This document shows positions 6,188 to 14,783 of a DNA stretch of 22,490 bases, one piece after another (position 1 is the first letter of the stretch; the number at the start of each line of letters is the position of its first letter). A program made the position numbers and the translations under genes. Below the pieces are notes generated by a model that was given only the letters and a program-made list of their open reading frames with translations, made no database searches and had not been told where the DNA came from. Origin of the DNA: an uncultured Clostridia bacterium (GTDB lineage: Bacteria > Bacillota > Clostridia > TANB77 > CAG-508); NCBI GenBank assembly GCA_948745425.1, contig CAPZDM010000001.1:13745-36234 (forward strand). Direction: 5' to 3'.

Positions 6188-6841
6188 ATGCCTAGCAGTT
6201 TATGTCATCTTGCCTTCGGAAAAATGGTATATCGGAAACTAATTTCCAATATGTCACTTAACAAGGTGAACTTCATGTCAGGAAATCTAATTCCTGACTT
6301 AGCAACAACAGATAAGAAACTTTCTCATTATCGTAAAAAAGCTTCTGTTTATGGTTTATTTGTACCAGATATGGAACAAGTTGAGAAAGAGATATTTATC
6401 CTAGAAGATTCCATTAAACTAGGAATGTATTCCCATCTATATTTAGATTACCATTTCATAGAGGAATTTCTAATCCCTGAATTTATATGGGATAAGCCAA
6501 GAATGAAGATAGGTAATCCTAGAACAGGAGAGGAGTGGGATCCAGAGCCATTTTTTAAGCCAGATGGTATTTATTATGGAGCATTTAATGAGATAGATCA
6601 AATGCTAATAGAAAATGGTTATGTATCTAGGAAAGACATTTCAGAACTACCTGAAATTTTGCCAAATACAGGTATGGAAATATTTGATACAAGGCAAAGT
6701 AAATCATGGAAAACTGAGCTAGAAGAACACCTTGAACTAAAAGATAAATACATAGGCAAGGTTTTCGACTGTGAACGGTTAGTGGACTTTATAAGTAAAA
6801 TCTCAATAGAGTTCACAAATGAAATTATTAAGAAAAAATAG
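6188..6841 (+). CDS. Zinc-dependent phospholipase C-like protein
   Basis: 217 residues starting MPSSLCH, with the residue pattern of the zinc-dependent phospholipase C / S1-P1-nuclease-like fold: H7, the GNLIPDL block with D37, H47 (LSHYRK), and GMYSHLYLDYHF with H83, D87 and H89. These residues could hold a zinc cluster. No signal peptide or membrane helix is seen, so it is probably cytoplasmic, unlike secreted phospholipase toxins, and the true substrate is unknown. AAGGAGG (6174-6180) lies seven bases before the ATG. It has its own perfect promoter, a weak terminator-like hairpin behind it, and codon use less AT-biased than the genes on both sides. It separates the pilin-like genes from the rest of the secretion genes and looks like an insertion. 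Confidence 0.7.
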   Translation: MPSSLCHLAFGKMVYRKLISNMSLNKVNFMSGNLIPDLATTDKKLSHYRKKASVYGLFVPDMEQVEKEIFILEDSIKLGMYSHLYLDYHFIEEFLIPEFIWDKPRMKIGNPRTGEEWDPEPFFKPDGIYYGAFNEIDQMLIENGYVSRKDISELPEILPNTGMEIFDTRQSKSWKTELEEHLELKDKYIGKVFDCERLVDFISKISIEFTNEIIKKK

Positions 6842-6870
6842 GGTTACTAAATCATACGATATGGTGACCC
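6841..6870 (+). terminator. Possible terminator hairpin
   Basis: GGGTTAC (6841-6847) pairs with GTGACCC (6864-6870) with one wobble, and an inner CATA/TATG stem lies within. The tail is TTATTATTATT, so the T-run is broken and termination may be partial. Confidence 0.5.
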
Positions 6871-6879
6871 TTATTATTA

Positions 6880-6950
6880 TTCATAATTCACTATTCACAA
6901 CACTTATTATTACTCACTTCTCACCTCTCACTTCTCATCTCTCAAATATT
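6880..6950. repeat. Degenerate TCAC/TTCA-rich tract
   Basis: Short words of the type TTCATAATTCACTATTCAC and CTCACTTCTCACCTCTCAC repeat imperfectly over about 70 bases of noncoding DNA, giving a strand strongly biased to T and C. It may be the relic of an interspersed element. No gene, and no other structure except the downstream promoter, is visible between 6871 and 7117. Confidence 0.35.
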
Positions 6951-7030
6951 ACAATAATATTACAAAAACATTACAAAATCATTAAAATTCCAAAAAAATA
7001 GCAGAAAAAATACAAATTTGGCACATTATG

Positions 7031-7039
7031 TGTTATAAT
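7031..7039 (+). promoter_or_regulatory. Extended -10 promoter for the PrgI-VirB6 operon
   Basis: TGTTATAAT (7031-7039) is an extended -10 element with no good -35 at standard spacing. It precedes the 7118 gene by about 80 bases. The same TGTTATAAT word occurs at 17276-17284 before the VirB8-like gene, so the two secretion transcripts may share control. Confidence 0.5.
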
Positions 7040-7117
7040 GTAAATAGCATTATTGTATCAGATGCTACAAAAGAAAATTTCTTATATATTTAAGTATGAG
7101 AAAGGAAAAGAGGATAT

Positions 7118-7489
7118 ATGAAATCATATTATTTACCAAGGGAATATGGTGGAGAAGGAAAAATCCTTTACATATTTTCAGTAAAATCATTAATATATAC
7201 AGGAGTAGGGGCATTTATAGGTTTTCTTATTAATCTTATATTTAAAATGTTTGGAATAAACAAAGCATTTATCCCACTTATACTTATATTTGGGGGAATT
7301 GGTTATGCAATAGCAACATTAAGAGTGCCAGACACAAATAGTTTTGAGATTACTAGAAAAACAGGAGGAGAAAAAATAGACGAAGTAATAAAAAGATGGT
7401 TCTTATTTAAGATGAAACATGGCAAGATATACATATATAAAGAAAATGTATTAGAAAATTATGAGGAGGGAACTAAAGATGAACAATAA
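7118..7489 (+). CDS. PrgI/VirB3-like T4SS membrane protein
   Basis: 123 residues. A short N-terminal segment (YYLPREYGGEGK) is followed by two membrane helices (about 23-44 and 49-68), then the conserved-looking stretch LRVPDTNSFEITRKTGGEKIDEVIKRW (68-94) and a basic tail. This matches the PrgI family of Gram-positive conjugation systems, which takes the place of VirB3 and is encoded next to VirB4. It likely anchors the ATPase at the membrane. Its stop codon overlaps the start of the next gene by 11 bases, so the genes are translationally coupled. It is the first gene of a four-gene operon running to 14582. Confidence 0.8.
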   Translation: MKSYYLPREYGGEGKILYIFSVKSLIYTGVGAFIGFLINLIFKMFGINKAFIPLILIFGGIGYAIATLRVPDTNSFEITRKTGGEKIDEVIKRWFLFKMKHGKIYIYKENVLENYEEGTKDEQ

Positions 7490-8696
7490 TCAATTAACTA
7501 ACTTATTACAAAGTCTACTTATAATAATGGGAGTAGTTCTTGTTGCCCTAGTAATTATATTAGTTATAATACTATTAAAAAGAAGGAATAAAAACAATAA
7601 TCATAAAAAAGATGAAGCAGTAAAAAAAGAAAGTAAAGATACACAAGCCTCACAATATAATAAACAATCAGTTTTTGATTTTATGGAATTTGATAAAATT
7701 GAAGATAATATGATAATTCAAAAAGAAGGATTTAAATATCTAATGGTAATTGAATGCCAAGGAATAAACTATGATTTAATGTCTGGATTAGAAAAGGTAA
7801 GTGTAGAACAAGGATTTATACAATTCTTAAATACATTAAGACATTCTATACAGATATATACACAAACAAGAACAGTAAATTTAGGAAGTAGTTTAAATAA
7901 TTATAAAGAAAAGGTAGAAAGTATAAAAAGAAAACTTGAGCAAATGAATGCTAGATATGATGAAATATTGCATTCAAGAGAACATATAAATCCATTAGAA
8001 GTACAAAGATTACAATATGAAATCGTAAAACAGAAAAACTTATATGATTATGGTGTTGATATAGTAAATACTACAGAAAAAATGAGCTTAAATAGAAATA
8101 TATTAAGAAAATATTATTACATAGTAGTCCCATATTATGCAGAAGATATAACCTCTGGGAAATATGATAAAGAAGAAATAAAAGGATTAGCATTTTCAGA
8201 ATTATATACTAACTGTCAATCAATGATTCAATCATTAGGTGCATGTAATATAAATTCAAAGATATTAAATTCCAGAGAACTAGCAGAGCTATTATATGTT
8301 GCATATAACAGAGACGAATCTGAAAGTTATGAATTAGAAAAAGCTATACGTTCAGGATATAATGAATTATACACAACATCACCAGATGTACTAGATAAGA
8401 AAATGAAAGAACTAGATGAACTTATAAATGAAAGAGCAAAAGTCCTTGCAAACAGTGTAATAAGAGATGTAGTAATAGAAACAAAAAAAGAAAGAGAAGT
8501 AAAACAAAAAGAGAAACAAATAGATAATTTAGTAGATGAAACAGCAAAGAATATGATATATGAAAGTGAAGCAAGACTAGGAACTGAATTAGCAGAAAAA
8601 TCCATAAACAAGATAAATAAGAAACAGGAAGAAAAGGAGGAAAAAGCAAATGAAGAAGAAACAAAGAAAATCAGAAGAGCTACAGGAAGAAAATAA
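7479..8696 (+). CDS. TraC-like membrane protein resembling the VirB4 N-terminal domain
   Basis: 405 residues from the ATG at 7479. That start is chosen because GGAGGG (7465-7470) sits eight bases before it, while a possible upstream ATG at 7461 overlaps the ribosome binding site. One membrane helix (about 12-34) is followed by basic residues and a soluble part. The block FDFMEFDKIEDNMI to QGINYDLMSGLEKV, then FIQFLNTLRHSIQIYTQTRTVNL, looks like the N-terminal domain of VirB4/TraC ATPases, but there is no Walker motif. The C-terminal third is a charged helical region rich in K and E, probably coiled coil. It overlaps both neighbours, PrgI upstream and VirB4 downstream (47 bases), so a tight complex with VirB4 is likely. 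The name is by resemblance; its function is inferred. Confidence 0.65.
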   Translation: MNNNQLTNLLQSLLIIMGVVLVALVIILVIILLKRRNKNNNHKKDEAVKKESKDTQASQYNKQSVFDFMEFDKIEDNMIIQKEGFKYLMVIECQGINYDLMSGLEKVSVEQGFIQFLNTLRHSIQIYTQTRTVNLGSSLNNYKEKVESIKRKLEQMNARYDEILHSREHINPLEVQRLQYEIVKQKNLYDYGVDIVNTTEKMSLNRNILRKYYYIVVPYYAEDITSGKYDKEEIKGLAFSELYTNCQSMIQSLGACNINSKILNSRELAELLYVAYNRDESESYELEKAIRSGYNELYTTSPDVLDKKMKELDELINERAKVLANSVIRDVVIETKKEREVKQKEKQIDNLVDETAKNMIYESEARLGTELAEKSINKINKKQEEKEEKANEEETKKIRRATGRK

Positions 8697-10605
8697 AACT
8701 AGAAAAAGTACTTTGTTAAGAAAAAAGAACATTAAAGAATTAATTGCTCCATCTGGAATAGATGCAAGAGATATAGACCATTTAGAGATAATATCAAATG
8801 CAAAAAGATATGCTAGAAGTTTCTTTGTATCATCACTACCTAGAATGGCAGCATTTCCTGAACTATTTAGAGAAATGTATTTATTTGGAGATATAAATAC
8901 TTCTGTATATATAAAACCAATAGCAGAATCACAATCACAAAATGAATTAAACAAAGTAATTAATGAACTAGAAGTAGAAAGAATTACAGCTACTGATAGA
9001 GGAAATATAAATAGGGAAAGCATTATTGCACAAAAAAAATCAGAAGCAGAACATTTTAGAGACGAAATAGCAGCTGGATTTAATAAACTATATGAAGCAT
9101 CAGTAGTTGCAACAGTATTTGCTTATAACAAAGAAGATTTAGACAGATATACAAAATTACTTTCAACAGCTATGTCAAAAACATTAGTTGGAATTAAAAG
9201 TGCATGGGGATTACAAGAAGAAGCATTCCAATCTAATTTACCACTTATGAATGATAAAATGAAAAGAATGCATACATTTGATAGAAACTCCATGGGCACA
9301 GTATTCCCATTTACAACATCAGAAGTAGGACATGCTACAGGAGTACCAATAGGATTTAACAAGCAGACAGGAGTACCAATTTTATTTGATAACTTCCATA
9401 ATTCTTTAACAAATTATAACATGGTTATATTTGCTAAATCTGGTGCAGGAAAATCAGTTACAATGAAAACACTAATTTCAAGGTCTTCTGTACTTATGGG
9501 AATTGAAAGTTTAGCACTAGATGCAGAAGGTGAGTATACAATAGTTGCCGAATCTCTAGGAGGAATAAATGTAGTTATAAGTCCAACATCAAAAACTATA
9601 ATAAATTTATTTGATATAGAACCTGAAAGAGTAAAAGATGAAATCACAGGAAAAGAAAGGGTAGTACTTAGTGTTGAAAATAAAGTAGAAGACGTAACAC
9701 AAGCATTACTTACAATGGCAAAGGGAAGTACTAGAAGTCAAGAAGTAAATGAGCTTACAAAACAATTAATTGCAGAATTAGTTAGTGAAGAATATGAAAA
9801 ATTAGGTATAAATAGTGATCCAAATAGCTTATATCAAGTTTCACAAACAGGAATTGCAAAAGGAGATATGTTAGCAAAAGAAAGAAAGCCAATGCCAACA
9901 ATAGGTTCTTGGTATAGAAGCTTAGCTCAGAAGGCAAGAGACAATACAATAGAAACATATAAAAATCATTATAGTTATTTATTAAAAGTTATGAAACAAT
10001 ATGTAAGAGAACTTAATGGGCAAATGGCATATTTTGATGGACAATCAACTTTTGAATTATTAGATGGAGTACCATTTATAAACTTAGATATATCTCAATT
10101 AGAGGAAAGATTTGCAAGGCCACTTGCACAACAAATTCTTATGTCTTGGATATGGGAGAAATATGTTAAGAAAAACAGTGAAGATAGAAAAAAAGCAGCA
10201 AGAAAAAGAGTTATTATAGACGAAGCATGGATGTTACTTCCATTTGACGAAGCAGTAGACTTCTTAAATAAAATGGCAAGACGTGCTAGAAAAAGAAATG
10301 TATCACTTGCGATAATTTCACAAAGATTTCAAGATTTTTATGAAAAGGCAGAAGCACAAGCAGTACTTACATCATCAGATACAAAATTATTCTTAGCACA
10401 AGATAAATCAGAAATTCAATACTTAAAGGAAGTATTTAAATTATCAGAAGGAGAAGCAAATTTCTTAGTAACATGCCAAAGAGGAGAAGGATTACTTAAA
10501 GTAGGACAAGATACAGCAATACTAAAAATAACACCAACGAGAAAAGAATTTGAGTTCGTAGAAACAAATTTAAATCAACTAGCGAAGAAAAATGAAGAGC
10601 AATAG
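8650..10605 (+). CDS. VirB4-family T4SS ATPase
   Basis: 651 residues. The N-terminal part (about 30-240) carries the VirB4 family pattern, with IAPSGIDARDIDHLEI and FFVSSLPRMAAFPELF. The ATPase part has Walker A A262-K-S-G-A-G-K-S269, then a DAEGEY block, Walker B VIIDEAW with D524 and E525, and the downstream ISQRFQDF segment typical of VirB4/TraC. It should power pilus or channel assembly on the inner face of the membrane, usually as a hexamer. AAGGAGG (8634-8640) lies nine bases before the ATG, inside the upstream gene. The next gene begins nine bases after its stop. It is the most reliable marker that this locus is a T4SS. Length is normal for the family in Gram-positives. Confidence 0.93.
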   Translation: MKKKQRKSEELQEENKTRKSTLLRKKNIKELIAPSGIDARDIDHLEIISNAKRYARSFFVSSLPRMAAFPELFREMYLFGDINTSVYIKPIAESQSQNELNKVINELEVERITATDRGNINRESIIAQKKSEAEHFRDEIAAGFNKLYEASVVATVFAYNKEDLDRYTKLLSTAMSKTLVGIKSAWGLQEEAFQSNLPLMNDKMKRMHTFDRNSMGTVFPFTTSEVGHATGVPIGFNKQTGVPILFDNFHNSLTNYNMVIFAKSGAGKSVTMKTLISRSSVLMGIESLALDAEGEYTIVAESLGGINVVISPTSKTIINLFDIEPERVKDEITGKERVVLSVENKVEDVTQALLTMAKGSTRSQEVNELTKQLIAELVSEEYEKLGINSDPNSLYQVSQTGIAKGDMLAKERKPMPTIGSWYRSLAQKARDNTIETYKNHYSYLLKVMKQYVRELNGQMAYFDGQSTFELLDGVPFINLDISQLEERFARPLAQQILMSWIWEKYVKKNSEDRKKAARKRVIIDEAWMLLPFDEAVDFLNKMARRARKRNVSLAIISQRFQDFYEKAEAQAVLTSSDTKLFLAQDKSEIQYLKEVFKLSEGEANFLVTCQRGEGLLKVGQDTAILKITPTRKEFEFVETNLNQLAKKNEEQ

Positions 10606-10613
10606 AGGAAGGA

Positions 10614-13600
10614 ATGATAGTAAAGATGAAAAAAAGATTTTTATCAAAAAGTTTAATAGCAAAAATAGCGCTAGTTTTAGTTATAATAATATTATTACAA
10701 TTTTCATTATCCGAACCAGTTAGAGCAGCATCATTAGGTGGAACACTACTTAATCCAGTAGTTAGTTTGTTCGTTTTCCTAGCAGATGGTGTGATACAAA
10801 TATTACAAAGTGCATTAACAAGTATTGAGCAATCATTTGAAAATATACCACTGAAATCGGCTACTCCGTGGACTAAAATAATTGCTATTTTGGGAGTTTT
10901 TGCTGGAATATGGCTTTTAGCAGCATCAGTTGTAATAACATTTTGTACAGGAGGTGGAGGAGCACCACTGATTGTAGCTGCTGCAACTAATCTTGCATCA
11001 GCATTTGCAGCAACAGGTTTTATAGCACTTGGAGTAGGAGGGGTATATCTTGCAACATATCCAAAGTTTGGCTCAAAATTTGATGCTATTGCATTTGGAA
11101 CAGAATTTGTATATGCAAGAATATTTATAACACCTGAAACAATTTTGAAAAATCAAATTCAGTTATTTAATGTAAATTATTTTGATAAACCAGAAATTCC
11201 TGAAGGTCAAACAGAAGAAGAACAAACAGATCAAACAATATCTATGGCTGGAACATTAAGAGATGTTGTTAAGACAGTTTATAGAACAATTAGAGATGTT
11301 GCAGTAATTGCTATGTTAATAGTAATTGTATATGTAGGAATTAGAATGTTATTAGCATTAACTCCAAAAGAGAAATCGAGATATAAAGAAAGTTTATGGA
11401 ATTGTATAATTGGATTTGCTATTATATTAGGAGCACATTTTATAATGGTAATATCAGTTACAGCAGCAGAATTAATAACTAGCTCAATAGCTTTATCTAC
11501 TCAAATGTATGATATTGGAGGAGAATTTAATAAGGAAAATGTAGAGAACTATATTAATTCACATCCTGAGGTAGGAGATGAAGCTGTCAGTGGAGTGCAT
11601 TTAGAAATAGTTGGAGAAGAATTATATAATGCTGTAAAAGATCCAAATAATCCAGATGTTTCTCAATATCCAGGAATAGAATTATCAGAAGAAAATGGTG
11701 AAAAAATAACACGTGTACAAGCATCTAATTTCACAGAACAAGCAAGATACATGGCACAAAAGATGTATGTTATTGATGAAGAAGATAATAAAACAGAAAC
11801 TTGGGAACATATAGGTTGGGGTTTTGTATATATAATGTTAGTAATATTAACCATAGCATTTATCGTTATGTATATTAAAAGAACAGGATATATGATGGTA
11901 CTTACAATATTAGCACCAATAGTAGGACTTATGTATCCAATAAATAAAGTAAATGGTTCAAGAGCACATACTTTAAATCTATGGTTTAAAGAATATATGG
12001 GAAATTTAATAATACAACCATTTCACTTAATACTATATTCAATATTGATTGGGTCAGCAATGTCAATAGCAATTAATAATCCAATATGGGTAATAGGTGC
12101 CATATTTATATTAGTTCGTATTGAACAATTATTAAAAGACTTATTAGGAATTCAAGATACAAGAATAGGAAGTCTAGGAAAATCATTACAAGAAACAACT
12201 AGAGCAATTAAGACTACAGAAAAAGCTACAGTATCAATGGCTAAATCAATAGGAAGAACAGCTTCAAGAGGAGCAAACTTCTTAGCAGGAGCAGGATTAG
12301 GGGCAGTATCATCATATGCTGGAAGAAATAGAAATGGGCAACAAAATGCTGAGGAAAATGAAGGAATTGAAAGACCAGTGCGAGCACAAGGTATTCCAGG
12401 TGGAATAAATAGGGGGCTTGGTTTACCAGGTGACACAAATGGTACAGCAAATTCAAATGCAAATGAAAATGAGGAAGAGGATTCAAATGTAATAGACGTA
12501 CCATATAGAGAGGAAGAGAATAAGCCATTAGAAAATCCGAATTCATCAGCAGAACCTATTGTAGCAAAAGGTGATCCACTTAGACTAGAAATGAAAGATG
12601 AAGATATAGCAGCAGGAGCAGCAGCCCTAAATATGGAAGACAACTTTATGAATTTAGATGAGCCTAAACAAGATATATATGAAAAACCAGACTTTTTAGA
12701 TACAGAAGTTTTGGACATGGTAGATGAACTAAATGGAAATGAAGGAAAAATTAATTTTAACTCACGAGTTTCGTTAGATACACCACCATATGAAGAAATT
12801 GCTAAATCAGATGGAGAAAGAAATATATATAGAGATAGTAATGGGAATTTACGTTTAGAAAGACCAGATAGTCCAGATGCTAAACCTCCAATGGCTATGG
12901 CAATGGCTGCAGGAAGTGAAGGAAGTCATATGAATATAGGAGCAGATAGAACAGTAGGGTTTGATGATTCACTAGAAGGAACAAAATCGAGAGCAAATTC
13001 AAGTAGAGGAAATAATAGAACATCTGCATTAGGAAGTGGAACTAATACAACATCATTTGGAACTTCAAGTGGTTCACAAAGTATACCAGATAGTGGTAGT
13101 ACAGTTAGAAAGCAAATGGAAAACGGAACATCTAATAATCCACATGATAATATGTACCTTTATTCAGAAAATAAAAACCCACAACCTTCATCAAATGAAA
13201 AATTTAGTCCTACAGCAGTACTAGATGGAGGAAGAAGTAGTAATACCGGAATACCAAGTAATACAGAGACTTCTACAAGTAATGTAGGAGCAGAAAATAT
13301 TAGAACAGCAACATTTGATACTTCAACTAATATATCTACATTAAATGAAGGTAATATAGATGCAAGAACACAAAATGATGTAGGAATTAATGATACAGAT
13401 TCATCTATTACTTCAGAACCAGAAGGTATACATAGATTGACGCCAGATGAATATGAGGAAAGGGCACCACGTAGGAGAATGCAAAAGCCAGAAACACTTA
13501 ATGCTTCAGAATTAGAAAGTGTACATAGATTGACGCCAGATGAATATGAAGAAAAAGCACCACGTAGAAGAAAAATGCAAGGAACACAATCATCTAATAC

Positions 13601-14582
13601 ATCAAACACAGGAAATAGTACAAAAGCTACAAAAGAAAATGCAGACACAGCAAATAGTAATAGTAATTCTGGAACTAGAGATAATAAAGGAACTAATAAT
13701 ACAGGAAAGGGAAGCTCAGGAACAAATTCAGGAACAAGCACGAGTACAAATTCAAGAACAACCTCAAATTCAGGTAATAATGGAACAACAACAAGCACAA
13801 ACAATAATCAAAGCAATACAAGAACTAATAATACAGGAAATGGAAACTCAGGAACAAGTTCAGGTTCAAGAGCAACCTCAAATTCAGGTAATAATGGAAC
13901 AACAAGTACAAACAATAATCAAAGCAATACAGGAAATTCTAGTACAACAAATAACAAAAACAAAGATGACAATTCAGAAAAAGTAGAGAAAGTAGCAAAA
14001 GCAATAGAGAAAGGACTAAATGTAGCAGGAAAAGTAGTAAGTAGAGCAGCAAATGTTGAAGGAACAATAGCAGAAGGAGTATTAGATACAGCATTAAATG
14101 CAGTAAGTGGAAATGTCGGAGGAACAATAGACACAATAGCAGGTACTGCAGTAGGAGTTGTAGGAGCTGTACAAGGTTCACCAAATTATACATCTAATGT
14201 AGGAGCATCTTCTAAATCTAGTAATTCTAGTAGTTCTAATGAGTCATCATCAAATGGACCACAAGGATTAGGAGCAAAATCTCAAAATGTAAGAACAATA
14301 ATGAATGAAACTGGAATGTCAGAACAAGATGCAAGAGCATTTGAGGAACTATGCAGAAGGGAAGGTATAACAGACGATAGAAATATGGCACGTATAGGAA
14401 AGGTATATAAGAGTGCACCTGAATCAGATAAAAAATGGATTGTAAAAATATCAAAGATGTTACATGAAATGAGAAGAGATAGAAAAAGTAAAAATGATGC
14501 AATTAAAGCATTAGAAGGCGAAAGAATATCTCCATCGACAAAAGAAGCATTAGAAAAAATGTATGAAAAATTACATGCATAA
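10614..14582 (+). CDS. VirB6/TrbL-like polytopic protein with long low-complexity tail
   Basis: 1322 residues. A signal-like helix (13-30, ending VRAAS) is followed by about eight membrane segments: roughly 45-66, 88-112, 127-148, 227-248, 262-290, 401-421, 426-443 and 462-503 (the last a pair). An extracellular loop lies at about 291-395. This is the VirB6/TrbL channel component layout. Residues 243-271 (RMLLALTPKEKSRYKESLWN and on) echo the pilin-like turn of the 4666 and 5582 genes. From about 540 the protein is low complexity, rich in N, S, T and G, with a duplicated HRLTPDEYEE block (from 940 and 971) and a tandem SNSGNNGT repeat. A Gly/Ala-rich stretch (about 1125-1190) and a compact helical end (about 1226-1322) close it. 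Two starts are possible, 10614 and 10626; the second gives MKKRF. Core VirB6 proteins are much shorter. Confidence 0.8.
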   Translation: MIVKMKKRFLSKSLIAKIALVLVIIILLQFSLSEPVRAASLGGTLLNPVVSLFVFLADGVIQILQSALTSIEQSFENIPLKSATPWTKIIAILGVFAGIWLLAASVVITFCTGGGGAPLIVAAATNLASAFAATGFIALGVGGVYLATYPKFGSKFDAIAFGTEFVYARIFITPETILKNQIQLFNVNYFDKPEIPEGQTEEEQTDQTISMAGTLRDVVKTVYRTIRDVAVIAMLIVIVYVGIRMLLALTPKEKSRYKESLWNCIIGFAIILGAHFIMVISVTAAELITSSIALSTQMYDIGGEFNKENVENYINSHPEVGDEAVSGVHLEIVGEELYNAVKDPNNPDVSQYPGIELSEENGEKITRVQASNFTEQARYMAQKMYVIDEEDNKTETWEHIGWGFVYIMLVILTIAFIVMYIKRTGYMMVLTILAPIVGLMYPINKVNGSRAHTLNLWFKEYMGNLIIQPFHLILYSILIGSAMSIAINNPIWVIGAIFILVRIEQLLKDLLGIQDTRIGSLGKSLQETTRAIKTTEKATVSMAKSIGRTASRGANFLAGAGLGAVSSYAGRNRNGQQNAEENEGIERPVRAQGIPGGINRGLGLPGDTNGTANSNANENEEEDSNVIDVPYREEENKPLENPNSSAEPIVAKGDPLRLEMKDEDIAAGAAALNMEDNFMNLDEPKQDIYEKPDFLDTEVLDMVDELNGNEGKINFNSRVSLDTPPYEEIAKSDGERNIYRDSNGNLRLERPDSPDAKPPMAMAMAAGSEGSHMNIGADRTVGFDDSLEGTKSRANSSRGNNRTSALGSGTNTTSFGTSSGSQSIPDSGSTVRKQMENGTSNNPHDNMYLYSENKNPQPSSNEKFSPTAVLDGGRSSNTGIPSNTETSTSNVGAENIRTATFDTSTNISTLNEGNIDARTQNDVGINDTDSSITSEPEGIHRLTPDEYEERAPRRRMQKPETLNASELESVHRLTPDEYEEKAPRRRKMQGTQSSNTSNTGNSTKATKENADTANSNSNSGTRDNKGTNNTGKGSSGTNSGTSTSTNSRTTSNSGNNGTTTSTNNNQSNTRTNNTGNGNSGTSSGSRATSNSGNNGTTSTNNNQSNTGNSSTTNNKNKDDNSEKVEKVAKAIEKGLNVAGKVVSRAANVEGTIAEGVLDTALNAVSGNVGGTIDTIAGTAVGVVGAVQGSPNYTSNVGASSKSSNSSSSNESSSNGPQGLGAKSQNVRTIMNETGMSEQDARAFEELCRREGITDDRNMARIGKVYKSAPESDKKWIVKISKMLHEMRRDRKSKNDAIKALEGERISPSTKEALEKMYEKLHA
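13431..13577 (+). repeat. Duplicated HRLTPDEYEE coding block
   Basis: Two near-identical stretches, beginning at 13431 and 13524, lie 93 bases apart and encode HRLTPDEYEERAPRRR and HRLTPDEYEEKAPRRR in frame. DNA identity is very high, with only a few A/G changes, so the duplication looks recent or actively homogenised. The block is acidic then strongly basic, unlike the surrounding N/S/T-rich sequence, and might be a short binding motif. Confidence 0.8.
13691..13934 (+). repeat. Tandem repeat of about 132 bases in the low-complexity tail
   Basis: Two tandem units start at 13691 and 13823, each opening with AACTAATAATACAGGAAA and ending in CAAAGCAATACA. The second unit has small in-frame deletions. 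The encoded sequence is N/S/T/G only (TNNTG...TSNSGNNGT...NNNQSNT). Copy number is likely to vary between strains. Confidence 0.75.
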
Positions 14583-14591
14583 ATATCGTAT

Positions 14592-14620
14592 AGGGCACGT
14601 TTATCGTGCTCTAAATTTTA
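14592..14620 (+). terminator. Terminator after the VirB6-like gene
   Basis: AGGGCACG (14592-14599) pairs with CGTGCTCT (14605-14612) with one wobble and a TTTAT loop, ten bases after the stop codon. It is followed by AAATTTTA, a weak T-run, so the efficiency is uncertain. Confidence 0.6.
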
Positions 14621-14644
14621 TCATCTCTATAACCCCCAATTTAA

Positions 14645-14714
14645 GTGTGTCCCAATTTCCGAAAAAATGGAAAAGAGAACCGTCCCAATTTCCAGAGAAC
14701 CGTCCCAATTTCCA
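14645..14714 (-). repeat. REP-like element, copy 2 (inverted)
   Basis: Read on the minus strand this gives GGAAATTGGGACGGT twice, then TCTCTTTTCCATTTTTT and GGGACACAC, the same order as the copy at 6001-6063. Here the unit is GGAAATTGGGACGGTTCTCT repeated, and the spacing differs slightly. It sits directly behind the terminator of the secretion operon and before the ABC transporter promoter. Confidence 0.7.
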
Positions 14715-14723
14715 AAGTCTTGG

Positions 14724-14752
14724 TTGCGCTATTTTACCTAATATGCTATACT
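14724..14752 (+). promoter_or_regulatory. Promoter of the ABC transporter operon
   Basis: TTGCGC (14724-14729), 17 bases, TATACT (14747-14752), with TG one base before the -10 (extended -10). The coding start at 14784 is about 25 bases from the predicted transcription start, so the leader is short. Confidence 0.65.
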
Positions 14753-14783
14753 TAAAATATGTATAAGTAGAAGGAGAAAACAT

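Noticed and set aside
12152..12718. 188-codon minus-strand frame opposite the VirB6-like gene
   Set aside because: Serine-rich shadow of the plus-strand coding sequence, with no start signals; the plus-strand protein continues uninterrupted.
13160..13804. 214-codon minus-strand frame rich in V, L, P and E
   Set aside because: Mirror image of the N/S/T/G-rich low-complexity tail, in which the lack of opposite-strand stops follows from codon bias.
13691..13934. CRISPR-like regular repetition
   Set aside because: The units are in-frame protein-coding tandem repeats without spacer-repeat alternation.
14563..14766. 67-codon plus-strand frame after the VirB6-like gene
   Set aside because: It overlaps the terminator and the REP-like element and lacks a ribosome binding site.
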